Assembly (NCBI GenBank): GCA_000436035.1
Contig: FR893231.1
Coordinates: 18,153 to 36,879 of the forward strand
From: Prevotella sp. CAG:732
Lineage (GTDB): Bacteria; Bacteroidota; Bacteroidia; Bacteroidales; Bacteroidaceae
DNA: 18,727 nucleotides
Reading direction: 5' to 3'
The notes beneath the pieces were generated by a model. That model did no database searches and was not told the origin of the DNA. It worked only from the letters and a program-made list of their open reading frames with translations. A program made the position numbers and the translations under genes. Below are positions 7,719-15,323 of the stretch, piece after piece; the first letter of the stretch is position 1; every line of letters begins with the position of its first letter.

Positions 7719-7743
7719 CACGAAAATATACTAACGCAAAGAA

Positions 7744-9714
7744 ATGGCAGAAAATCAAAACACCGCAAATAATTATTCAGCGAGCAACATCCAAGTCCTA
7801 GAAGGTTTGGAGGCTGTTCGTAAACGTCCGGCAATGTACATCGGTGACATTTCGGAAAAAGGTCTCCACCACTTGGTGAACGAGACCGTCGATAACTCTA
7901 TCGACGAGGCTATGGCTGGTTATTGCACAGACATTGAGGTCACCATCAACCCAGACAACTCCATCACTGTAGAAGATAATGGTCGTGGTATTCCTGTCGA
8001 TATGCACGAAAAGCTTCACAAGTCAGCCTTGGAGGTCGTTATGACCGTGCTCCATGCCGGTGGTAAGTTCGACAAAGGCTCATACAAGGTTTCTGGAGGT
8101 CTTCATGGTGTGGGTGTAAGTTGTGTGAATGCACTCTCTACCCACATGATGTCACAAGTATTCCGTGGTGGTAAAATCTATCAGCAGGAATATGAGAAGG
8201 GAAAACCTCTCTACCCTGTAAAGGTTGTCGGCGAGACCGACAAGCGTGGTACACGCCAGCAGTTCTGGCCAGACCCAACCATCTTCACCCATACGGTCTA
8301 TAAGTGGGACATCATCGCTAGCCGTATGCGAGAGTTGGCGTTCTTGAATGCAGGCATCAAGATTACACTCACCGATCTTCGCCCAGACGAGGAAGGAAAG
8401 ACCAAGCAAGAGGTTTTCCATGCGAAGGATGGACTGAAGGAGTTCGTGCGCTACGTAGATCGCCATCGCACACATCTCTTCGACGACGTCATCTATCTCA
8501 AGACAGAGAAACAAGGCATTCCTATCGAGATTGCCATCATGTATAACACCGACTATTCTGAGAATATCCACTCATACGTCAACAACATCAATACCATTGA
8601 GGGTGGTACTCACCTCACAGGTTTCCGTATGGCGTTGACCCGTACACTCAAGGCATACGCCGAGGCTGACCCTACTATCTCCAAGCAGATAGAGAAAGCC
8701 AAGGTAGAGATTGCACCAGAGGACTTCAGAGAGGGTTTGACCGCAGTCATCTCCATCAAGGTAGCAGAGCCACAGTTTGAGGGACAGACCAAGACCAAGT
8801 TGGGCAACAGTGAGGTACAAGGTGCCGTACAGCAAGCAGTAAACGAGGCTTTGGCAGACTACTTGGAGGAGCATCCAGACGAGGCAAAGCGCATCTGCGA
8901 AAAGGTCGTCTTGGCAGCTACAGCTCGTATCGCAGCCCGCAAGGCTCGCGAGAGTGTTCAGCGCAAGAACTTCATGACCGGCGGTGGTCTCCCTGGCAAG
9001 CTTGCCGACTGCTCTATCAAGGACCCTAAGGAATGTGAGATCTTCCTTGTCGAGGGTGATTCCGCAGGTGGTTCTGCTAAGCAAGGCCGTGACCGCTTCC
9101 ATCAGGCAATTCTCCCATTGAGAGGTAAGATTCTGAACGTGGAGAAGGTACAATGGCACAAGGTATTCGAGGCTGAGTCTGTCATGAACATCATCCAGAG
9201 TATCGGCGTACGATTCGGCGTAGATGGTGAGGACAGCAAGGAAGCCAACACCGACAAGTTGCGTTATGACAAGATTATCATCATGACCGATGCCGATGTC
9301 GATGGTTCTCACATCGACACACTGATTATGACATTGTTCTATCGCTTCATGCCAAAGGTCATCGAAGAAGGCCATTTGTATATCGCGACACCACCGCTCT
9401 ACAAATGTACTTATCGTAGCAAGGTGAGCGAGTACTGCTACACCGAGCAACAACGACAGGCATTCCTCGACAAATACGGCGAGGGACAGGAAGACAAGAA
9501 TATCCACACCCAGCGATACAAAGGTTTGGGTGAGATGAACCCAGAGCAGCTTTGGGAAACCACCATGGACCCATCCACACGCTTGCTCAAGCAGGTGACC
9601 ATCGAGAATGCAGCGCAAGCTGACGAAATCTTCTCCATGTTGATGGGAGACGATGTGGAACCACGCCGCGAGTTCATTGAACAGAATGCTACTTATGCAA
9701 ACATTGATGCATAA
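7744..9714 (+). CDS. gyrB: DNA gyrase subunit B
   Basis: GyrB is the ATPase subunit of type IIA topoisomerase gyrase, which introduces negative supercoils. The GHKL ATPase domain shows EAVRKRPAMYIG (23-34), ETVDNSIDEAM (47-57, catalytic Glu 47), EDNGRGIPVD (77-86) and GGLHGVGVSCVNALS (118-132). The transducer follows. The TOPRIM domain shows EGDSAGGSAKQGRD (438-450 region), PLRGKILNVEK, and DADVDGSHI (516-524) with metal-binding Asp residues. The tail has QRYKGLGEMNPEQLWETTMD. Length 656 residues lacks the E. coli-type insert, as is usual outside gammaproteobacteria. ParE is the alternative, but the 656-residue form with this signature set fits GyrB better. It is a single-gene unit with its own promoter and terminator. 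Confidence 0.95.
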   Translation: MAENQNTANNYSASNIQVLEGLEAVRKRPAMYIGDISEKGLHHLVNETVDNSIDEAMAGYCTDIEVTINPDNSITVEDNGRGIPVDMHEKLHKSALEVVMTVLHAGGKFDKGSYKVSGGLHGVGVSCVNALSTHMMSQVFRGGKIYQQEYEKGKPLYPVKVVGETDKRGTRQQFWPDPTIFTHTVYKWDIIASRMRELAFLNAGIKITLTDLRPDEEGKTKQEVFHAKDGLKEFVRYVDRHRTHLFDDVIYLKTEKQGIPIEIAIMYNTDYSENIHSYVNNINTIEGGTHLTGFRMALTRTLKAYAEADPTISKQIEKAKVEIAPEDFREGLTAVISIKVAEPQFEGQTKTKLGNSEVQGAVQQAVNEALADYLEEHPDEAKRICEKVVLAATARIAARKARESVQRKNFMTGGGLPGKLADCSIKDPKECEIFLVEGDSAGGSAKQGRDRFHQAILPLRGKILNVEKVQWHKVFEAESVMNIIQSIGVRFGVDGEDSKEANTDKLRYDKIIIMTDADVDGSHIDTLIMTLFYRFMPKVIEEGHLYIATPPLYKCTYRSKVSEYCYTEQQRQAFLDKYGEGQEDKNIHTQRYKGLGEMNPEQLWETTMDPSTRLLKQVTIENAAQADEIFSMLMGDDVEPRREFIEQNATYANIDA

Positions 9715-9724
9715 AGACCATATT

Positions 9725-9758
9725 AAAAGGCAGACTTTTTCTAAGGTCTGCCTTTTTT
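9725..9758 (+). terminator. gyrB: gyrB terminator
   Basis: An 11-bp perfect stem AAAAGGCAGAC (9725-9735) with GTCTGCCTTTT (9746-9756), 10-base loop, with a T run to 9758. It is a textbook intrinsic terminator 10 bases after the gyrB stop. The A run on the left arm could make it work in both directions. Confidence 0.85.
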
Positions 9759-9767
9759 AAAATTATC

Positions 9768-9795
9768 CAACTATATAATCAACCTAAACAACTAT
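9768..9795 (+). promoter_or_regulatory. 21-bp-spaced direct repeat before the GH95 gene, possible AraC-type operator
   Basis: CAACTAT occurs at 9768-9774 and again at 9789-9795, exactly 21 bp apart, in the 43 bp between the gyrB terminator and the GH95 start codon. AraC-family proteins commonly bind direct half-sites about 21 bp apart, and a gene for such a regulator is in the same operon. No TAnnTTTG promoter is visible here, so the promoter may be activator-dependent or overlap the terminator. Regulatory role is an inference. Confidence 0.3.
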
Positions 9796-9801
9796 CCATA
9801 T

Positions 9802-12165
9802 ATGACACAAAAAAGAATGCTTGCAATAGCAACATGGATGGCAACACTTACCGTAACACAAGCGCAGACTTTACCGATGAAGTTATGGTATAACCGCCCC
9901 GCTATTGCTTTTGAAGAGTCTCTGCCTATAGGCAACGGCAAGTTGGGTGCCCTCGTTTATGGCGGTGCCGACAACGACTCCATCTACCTGAACGACCTTA
10001 CCCTATGGACAGGAAAGCCTGTCAATCCTAATGAAGGCAAAGGTTCCAGCAAATGGATTGCAACCATCAGAAAGGCACTCTTCAACGAGGATTACAAAAC
10101 AGCTGATTCCTTGCAGCACTACGTGCAAGGACACAATTCAGAATACTACCAGCCTTTAGGCAGACTGAACATCAAGGATGCCAATACTGGGGTTGCTACC
10201 CAGTATAAGCGACAGTTGAGCCTTGATAGCGCTTTGGTAACATTATCGTACCAAAGAAACGGCATTCAGTTTACAAGAGAGTATTTCGCATCTCATCCCG
10301 ACAAGATGATAGGCGTGAAGCTCAGTGCGTCCCAGAAAGGAGCTATCAACTGCGACATCTCCCTCACCTCCCTCATTCCTCATTTGGTAAAGGCATCCGC
10401 CAATCAACTCACCATGACGGGACATGTGACAGGTGATGAGAAAGAAAGCATCCATTACTGCACCATCCTGAAAGTCAACAACACAGATGGACAAATCTCC
10501 GCTAGCGACTCCACCTTACACCTACAAGATGTCTCCGAAGCAACTATCTACTTGGTCAACGAGACCAGCTACAACGGCTTCGACAAGCACCCTGTAAAAG
10601 AAGGAGCACCTTATCTGGAGAATGCGATGAATGACGCATGGCATCTCGTCAACTTCACCTACGATGAACTGCTCCAACGCCATCTTGCAGACTACAAGAA
10701 ACTTTTCGACAGAGTGAACTTCCAACTTGCCAACGCTAAGTTTGACAAGGTTCGCCCTACCGACAAGCAACTTCTCGACTACAGCGACAACCAAGAGGCC
10801 AATCCATACCTGGAGATGCTCTACTTCCAATATGGCAGATACCTCCTCATCAGTAGTTCAAGAACACCAGGTGTGCCAGCCAACTTACAAGGTCTATGGG
10901 CACCCGCCCTCTACTCACCATGGCGTGGAAACTACACCATCAACATCAACTTAGAGGAGAACTATTGGCCTGCCGAGGTAGCCAACCTCTCAGAGCTAGT
11001 TGCACCAGTGGATGGACTTGTCAAAGGACTCTCCATCACAGGAAGGCATAACGCACAAAACTTCTATGGCATCAACGAAGGTTGGTGTACCGGTCATAAC
11101 ACAGATGTCTGGGCAATGTCCAACCCTGTGGGCACAGGCAACGAAAGCCCTCAGTGGAGCAACTGGGCGATGGGCGGCGCTTGGCTCGTAGAAACCCTAT
11201 GGGACCACTACGACTACACAAGAGATACCGACTATCTGCGCAACACAGCATACCCATTGATGAAGGGAGCATGCGATTTCTTGCTCAACTGGTTGATAGA
11301 AGACCCACACAACCCAAAGGAGTTGATTACTGCACCTTGTACCTCTCCAGAGGCTGACTATATCACAGACAAGGGGTACCGAGGAAGTTCATTCTATGGT
11401 GGCACAGCCGACCTAGCCATTATCCGTGAGCTTTTCAAGAACACCATCAAGGGTGCGCAAGTCTTGGGTATCGACCAAGCATACGCAGAGAGATTGCAAG
11501 CATCCCTCGACCGTCTGCGTCCTTACCACATAGGCAAGCGAGGCAACTTGATGGAATGGTACCACGACTGGGATGACCAAGACTGGCATCATCGCCATCA
11601 ATCCCATTTGCTGGGTCTCTATCCTTTCCATCAGATTTCCGTCAGCGACACACCAGAACTGGCACAAGCAGCCACCAAGACCTTGGAAATCAAGGGTGAC
11701 AACTCTACCGGATGGAGTACAGGATGGCGCATCAACCTATGGGCTCGCCTCCATCGACAAGACAAGGCTTACCAGATACTCCGCAAGTTGCTCACCTACG
11801 TAAGTCCAGAGATTTACAAGGACCGCAAGCATCATTCAGGTGGAACCTATCCTAATTTCTTCGATGCCCACCCACCTTTCCAGATCGACGGAAACTTCGG
11901 TGGAACAGCCGGCATTTGCGAGATGCTCATGCAGTGCGATGGCGACACCATGGAGTTGCTCCCAGCCCTGCCAGAGCCTTGGAAAGACGGAGAAATCAAT
12001 GGTCTGAAGGCTCGTGGCAACTATTCCGTTGACCTTGTTTGGAAAGACGGGAAGGTAAAGCAAGCCAAAGTCACCAGTCTTTTGGGAGGCAAGTTAACGG
12101 TGCAATACAATGGCAAGAAGCAAGTACTGACACTCAAAAAAGGTAAATCCAAGATCCTCAAATAA
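9802..12165 (+). CDS. Secreted GH95 alpha-L-fucosidase or alpha-L-galactosidase
   Basis: GH95 enzymes release alpha-1,2-linked L-fucose, or L-galactose, with inversion of configuration. A signal peptide of about 21 residues ends near TQAQ. The N-terminal beta domain has ESLPIGNGKLGALVYGG (39-55) and LNDLTLWTGKP (63-73). The (alpha/alpha)6 domain has YGRYLLISSSR, PANLQGLW, TININLEENYWPAE (379-392), APCTSPEADY (511-520), HHRHQSHLLGLYP and FQIDGNFGGTAGICEML (from 693). N381, N383, E517 and D696 line up by motif with N421, N423, E566 and D766 of Bifidobacterium AfcA, so the enzyme should be active. Length 787 is normal. It is the first gene of a three-gene unit with an orphan beta-sandwich protein and an AraC regulator. 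Substrate remains open: host glycan, or plant xyloglucan or xylan side chains. Confidence 0.93.
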   Translation: MTQKRMLAIATWMATLTVTQAQTLPMKLWYNRPAIAFEESLPIGNGKLGALVYGGADNDSIYLNDLTLWTGKPVNPNEGKGSSKWIATIRKALFNEDYKTADSLQHYVQGHNSEYYQPLGRLNIKDANTGVATQYKRQLSLDSALVTLSYQRNGIQFTREYFASHPDKMIGVKLSASQKGAINCDISLTSLIPHLVKASANQLTMTGHVTGDEKESIHYCTILKVNNTDGQISASDSTLHLQDVSEATIYLVNETSYNGFDKHPVKEGAPYLENAMNDAWHLVNFTYDELLQRHLADYKKLFDRVNFQLANAKFDKVRPTDKQLLDYSDNQEANPYLEMLYFQYGRYLLISSSRTPGVPANLQGLWAPALYSPWRGNYTININLEENYWPAEVANLSELVAPVDGLVKGLSITGRHNAQNFYGINEGWCTGHNTDVWAMSNPVGTGNESPQWSNWAMGGAWLVETLWDHYDYTRDTDYLRNTAYPLMKGACDFLLNWLIEDPHNPKELITAPCTSPEADYITDKGYRGSSFYGGTADLAIIRELFKNTIKGAQVLGIDQAYAERLQASLDRLRPYHIGKRGNLMEWYHDWDDQDWHHRHQSHLLGLYPFHQISVSDTPELAQAATKTLEIKGDNSTGWSTGWRINLWARLHRQDKAYQILRKLLTYVSPEIYKDRKHHSGGTYPNFFDAHPPFQIDGNFGGTAGICEMLMQCDGDTMELLPALPEPWKDGEINGLKARGNYSVDLVWKDGKVKQAKVTSLLGGKLTVQYNGKKQVLTLKKGKSKILK

Positions 12166-12183
12166 AGGATACACATTCTTCTA

Positions 12184-13077
12184 ATGACAAGAATTATCAT
12201 CAGTATATTTCTAAGTTTGTTCTGGGCGCCCAATTCTTTCTCACAGGAATTGGGTACCCATTGGATTTGCTATCCCCTACCCAATGATTCGTCTGAAGTC
12301 TTATTTAGTCACACTTACGTGAATCAAGGCAGACCTCAACAAGCCATCCTTTCCTTTGCCAGTCCCGGCAAATTGAGGGTATATGTCAATGAAAGGAACA
12401 TCACCCAAGACCTCTGCTTCAGCAATCCCGATACCTCCACCGTCACCATCCAAACGTATGATGTCACCAGATTCATGCGTCCCGACTCCAATATCGTAGC
12501 CGTATGGTATGCCCCTACCCCAGGGCAGCCCATCTCCAAGCAACTCTCCCTAGAGTACTACGGAAAGGACCATACAGGAAGAGACTTCTACCATAAGGCA
12601 GATGGAGAATGGAAGTGCCATCTCCTCGAAGGCTGTTACATCAAGAGAGAGGAAGAGCATTTCGATGCCCGCTCCTATGACAACAACTGGAAAGCGACGG
12701 ATTACGATCGCCGCCAATGGTTATCTCCCCTTGGAGCCTTTCAAGATGAGCCACAACTCTCGACATCGGCAGACATGTATCTTTGTCGCAACAGTCATCT
12801 CCAGCAGATATTGCTCCCTATCAGCTCACAAATGACCGAGGAAGGACTTTTGTGCGACTTCGAGAGAACATATCAGGGCACCATCCGATTAACGCTGAGA
12901 GAAGCCAAGAAAGGAGAAGTGCTACAGATAGGCGGCTTGACCTATACATGCAGTGGAGAAATGGATGAGCAAGCCTTCCGCCGATTCACCTATAGTATAG
13001 GCAGAAGTTTCACCATTACAGACAATCACAAGTTGAAGAAAATTCAAATCATGAACATCGAAGGCTTGGATTATTGA
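12184..13077 (+). CDS. Secreted protein resembling the GH78 N-terminal beta-sandwich region, no catalytic domain
   Basis: The 297-residue product starts with a signal peptide (hydrophobic 3-15, likely cut after SFS at 20). Two parts look like the non-catalytic domains in front of GH78 rhamnosidases. One is a Bac_rhamnosid_N/CBM67-like pattern: ILSFASPGKLRVYVNERNI (55-73), YDVTRFMRPDSNIVAVWYA (92-110), DGEWKCHL (140-147), then FDAR and a W..DYD..QW segment (160-180). The other has a DFERTYQGTIRLTL...GEVLQI core and a final FTY stretch (about 225-270), resembling the second sandwich domain. The (alpha/alpha)6 catalytic domain is absent: the gene simply stops, 18 bp from the GH95 gene on one side and 17 bp from the regulator ATG on the other. 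It may bind sugar or act as a surface accessory protein. Similarity is judged by pattern only; function is unknown. Confidence 0.6.
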   Translation: MTRIIISIFLSLFWAPNSFSQELGTHWICYPLPNDSSEVLFSHTYVNQGRPQQAILSFASPGKLRVYVNERNITQDLCFSNPDTSTVTIQTYDVTRFMRPDSNIVAVWYAPTPGQPISKQLSLEYYGKDHTGRDFYHKADGEWKCHLLEGCYIKREEEHFDARSYDNNWKATDYDRRQWLSPLGAFQDEPQLSTSADMYLCRNSHLQQILLPISSQMTEEGLLCDFERTYQGTIRLTLREAKKGEVLQIGGLTYTCSGEMDEQAFRRFTYSIGRSFTITDNHKLKKIQIMNIEGLDY

Positions 13078-13094
13078 TTTCAAAGCAACACACT

Positions 13095-14039
13095 ATGACA
13101 GAAAGTGCCAACTTCAGAAATGTAATTTCAATCCCCCAAGCCAAGCATTACTTTGGTAGGGGCAATTACATCAACGACGCCCTATACCTAGTAGATAAAA
13201 TCAAAGGGAGCAACTTGCCACAAAATTTCAAGCAGGCGAAATGCATCGTCATCTTGTTTTGCGAGAAAGGAGGATTCAAGTATGATTCAAAGGGAAGCAC
13301 GATTTATGCAAGTCAAAACGACCTCGTGTTTTTCACAGATGGACAAGACATTTCTCACTTGCAAGCCCTATCCGACTCTTATCTTGGGCAAGCCATCTTC
13401 ATCAGTACCAATACACTCTCCTGTATAGAGAACAGAGAATATAACGAGAACTGCCTACTCCACAGAATCCGGAAGACGAACAAGATCAAGCTTTCGCAAC
13501 AAGAGATGGATACCTTCAACGATATTTTCACACTCATCAGCGAAGGAATCTCATCCCACACTAATGGTCACCAAATCATAGCCTACATCAAATTGATAAT
13601 AGCCATTATCAATCTAGTGTTCAGCAAGGATTTATCATCCGACTGCCACACCTTAGATTACGAAGAACTGAAATACCAACAATTCATCAACCTCGTAGAA
13701 GAAAAACTGATTCTAAAGATTCCAATTTCTGAATATTGCCAAGAACTAGAAATATCTAAAACGCACCTTTCGCATATAGTCCATCTCTTCGCAGGAATAA
13801 CTCCTCAGAAATACATCCATAAAAAACTAATCAATCGCATCTGCATCGTTGCAGAAACCACCTCAGCCGAAGCCATGCCCATATACAAAATAGCAGAACG
13901 ATTTCACTTTCGTTCTGCCTCCGAGCTATCTCGCTTCGTCAAGCGAGAAATCAAAATAAGTCTTTCTACTTATCGCTGTTTAGAATCTGTTGAGCAACAG
14001 TACATAATTCATCATACCACTCTTGACCAAATCGTTTGA
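13095..14039 (+). CDS. AraC-family transcriptional regulator
   Basis: A DNA-binding regulator of 314 residues. The N-terminal half (to about 190) looks like a divergent cupin-type sensor domain (GGFKYDSKGSTIYASQNDLVFF). Residues 200-294 match the double helix-turn-helix of AraC proteins: ISEYCQELEISKTHLSHIVHLFAGITPQKYI, then IYKIAERFHFRSASELSRFVKREIKISLSTYR. I use the ATG at 13095; a TTG at 13074 overlapping the previous stop is also in frame but less likely. It follows the beta-sandwich gene by 17 bp and probably controls its own operon in response to a sugar. The family domain ends at STYR (294). The last 20 residues are encoded antisense to the end of the next gene (74-bp overlap), probably from read-through into that gene. 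Confidence 0.9.
   Translation: MTESANFRNVISIPQAKHYFGRGNYINDALYLVDKIKGSNLPQNFKQAKCIVILFCEKGGFKYDSKGSTIYASQNDLVFFTDGQDISHLQALSDSYLGQAIFISTNTLSCIENREYNENCLLHRIRKTNKIKLSQQEMDTFNDIFTLISEGISSHTNGHQIIAYIKLIIAIINLVFSKDLSSDCHTLDYEELKYQQFINLVEEKLILKIPISEYCQELEISKTHLSHIVHLFAGITPQKYIHKKLINRICIVAETTSAEAMPIYKIAERFHFRSASELSRFVKREIKISLSTYRCLESVEQQYIIHHTTLDQIV
13893..13918 (-). terminator. Possible terminator of the DUF3109 transcript, inside the AraC gene
   Basis: A perfect 9-bp inverted repeat GCAGAACGA / TCGTTCTGC with an 8-base loop. Read on the minus strand it stands 47 bp past the DUF3109 stop and is followed by TATTTTGT, a weak T-rich tail. It also lies in the coding sequence of the AraC helix-turn-helix domain, so it may be a coincidence of codon choice. 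Confidence 0.3.
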
Positions 14040-14598
14040 CCAGCGGACCTTCCAAGAACCGATAGACAGGAAGGTTCAATTCCTCCCCTTTCTTGATGGC
14101 AGCCTTACAGATACGCCACTTGTTGTAGTTGATGCCATAGATGCCATTGCCGAAATGCTTGGCACGGATAGGATACAAGGCGCAAGAAATCGGCTTCATA
14201 AACTTCGACTTTCCCTCACGATAAGCTCGTTCCAAGGCGCAAAGACAACAATTCTGGATGGTATGTCCATCGTTCATGTCCTTCAAGTCCTGATAGCAAG
14301 TAAAGACACAATCCTTGCCGTTCACGATACTCGTCACCAAGTCGCCCTCGATGTCTGTGTAAGCCACACCCTGTTTGTCGATGACCGCTTGGGCAGAAGC
14401 CGAAAGGTCGTCCCATACGGCATCCAAAGAGTCCTCTATCTCCATGATTTCATCCATGGTGACAGGAGCTCCCGCATCTCCCTCTATGCAACACTCGCCC
14501 TTGCAAGCATCCAGGTCACAGCAAAATTTCTCGGTGATAATGTCAGGTGAGACCAACACATCGCCCACCTGAAGAATACGTAGTTCGTCTTTGTTCAT
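13966..14598 (-). CDS. DUF3109 family Cys-rich protein
   Basis: A 210-residue soluble protein with no signal peptide, matching the DUF3109 family by its FCCDLDACKGECCIEGD start and the GAPVTMDEI, CYQDLKDM, NCCLCALERAYREGKSKFMKP and SCALYPIRA segments. Thirteen Cys are seen, at 26, 27, 32, 36, 37, 97, 101, 117, 118, 120, 139, 164 and 199. The CC-x4-C-x3-CC group near the start and the others suggest metal or Fe-S binding, similar to YkgJ-type Cys clusters. The family's biochemical function is not known to me. It is the last gene of the gpmI-ung-DUF3109 run, 48 bp after ung. Its 3' end overlaps the convergent AraC gene by 74 bp; the conserved WYDEL end lies inside or next to this overlap, so this gene's frame is original. 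Confidence 0.88.
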   Translation of the reverse strand: MNKDELRILQVGDVLVSPDIITEKFCCDLDACKGECCIEGDAGAPVTMDEIMEIEDSLDAVWDDLSASAQAVIDKQGVAYTDIEGDLVTSIVNGKDCVFTCYQDLKDMNDGHTIQNCCLCALERAYREGKSKFMKPISCALYPIRAKHFGNGIYGINYNKWRICKAAIKKGEELNLPVYRFLEGPLVKRFGQEWYDELCTVAQQILNSDK

Positions 14599-14646
14599 AA
14601 ATGTCTTTGTCGAAATAAGGCGACATGCCTTACCTTATTAATATCG

Positions 14647-15312
14647 CTACCATTGTATCGGCGTCATGCCATTCTGCTGCAAATACTCATTGCAACGAGA
14701 GAAGTGATGATTGCCAAACCATCCACCTCTGTTGGCAGACAAAGGAGAAGGATGCACACTCTGCAATACCAAATGACGGCTTGCGTCAATCAACGAAGCC
14801 TTGCTGCGAGCATAACCACCCCAGAGGATAAACACCAAATGGTCTTTGTCTTTGTTGAGAGCCTTGATGGCAGCGTCTGTAAACTCCTCCCATCCCTTGC
14901 GCTGATGACTTGCCGCCTGATGAGCACGAACGGTGAGAGTAGCGTTGAGCAACAACACTCCCTGCTTAGCCCAACGAGTCAAGTCGCCCGTCTGTGGCAT
15001 AGGAGTACCGAGATCCATCTGAATCTCCTTGAATATATTCATCAATGATGGAGGGAATGGGATGCCATCAGGCACAGAGAAGCTCAATCCCATCGCCTGT
15101 CCCGGCTCATGGTAAGGGTCTTGTCCGATGATCACCACCTTCACATCATCAAAAGGGCAAAGATTGAAGGCGTTGAATATAAGCTTGCCCGGAGGATAAC
15201 AAGGCGTATGCAAGTATTCCTCCTTCACAAAGTTGGTGAGATTCACAAAGTATTGCTTGTCAAACTCATCCCCAATATGCTGTCTCCAACTGTCTTCAAT
15301 CTTTACGTTCAT
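14647..15312 (-). CDS. ung: Uracil-DNA glycosylase (family 1)
   Basis: Ung removes uracil from DNA in base excision repair. Active-site motif GQDPYH is at residues 63-68 with the catalytic Asp at 65. The Phe-rich substrate loop LSFSVPDGIPFPPSL follows, then LLLNATLTV, the strand with FILWGGYA, and HPSPLSANRGGWFGNHHF with the conserved His at 187. Length 221 residues is typical. The start is 11 bp after the gpmI stop and no promoter is visible between them, so ung appears co-transcribed with the glycolytic gene. Confidence 0.97.
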   Translation of the reverse strand: MNVKIEDSWRQHIGDEFDKQYFVNLTNFVKEEYLHTPCYPPGKLIFNAFNLCPFDDVKVVIIGQDPYHEPGQAMGLSFSVPDGIPFPPSLMNIFKEIQMDLGTPMPQTGDLTRWAKQGVLLLNATLTVRAHQAASHQRKGWEEFTDAAIKALNKDKDHLVFILWGGYARSKASLIDASRHLVLQSVHPSPLSANRGGWFGNHHFSRCNEYLQQNGMTPIQW

Positions 15313-15323
15313 ATAGATAATCT

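Noticed and set aside
8572..9618. 348-codon open frame antisense to gyrB
   Set aside because: It is a shadow of the conserved gyrB frame, with no domain signature.
9802..14039. A full polysaccharide utilisation locus
   Set aside because: No SusC, SusD or other transporter genes are present; only the enzyme, the orphan module and the regulator are seen.
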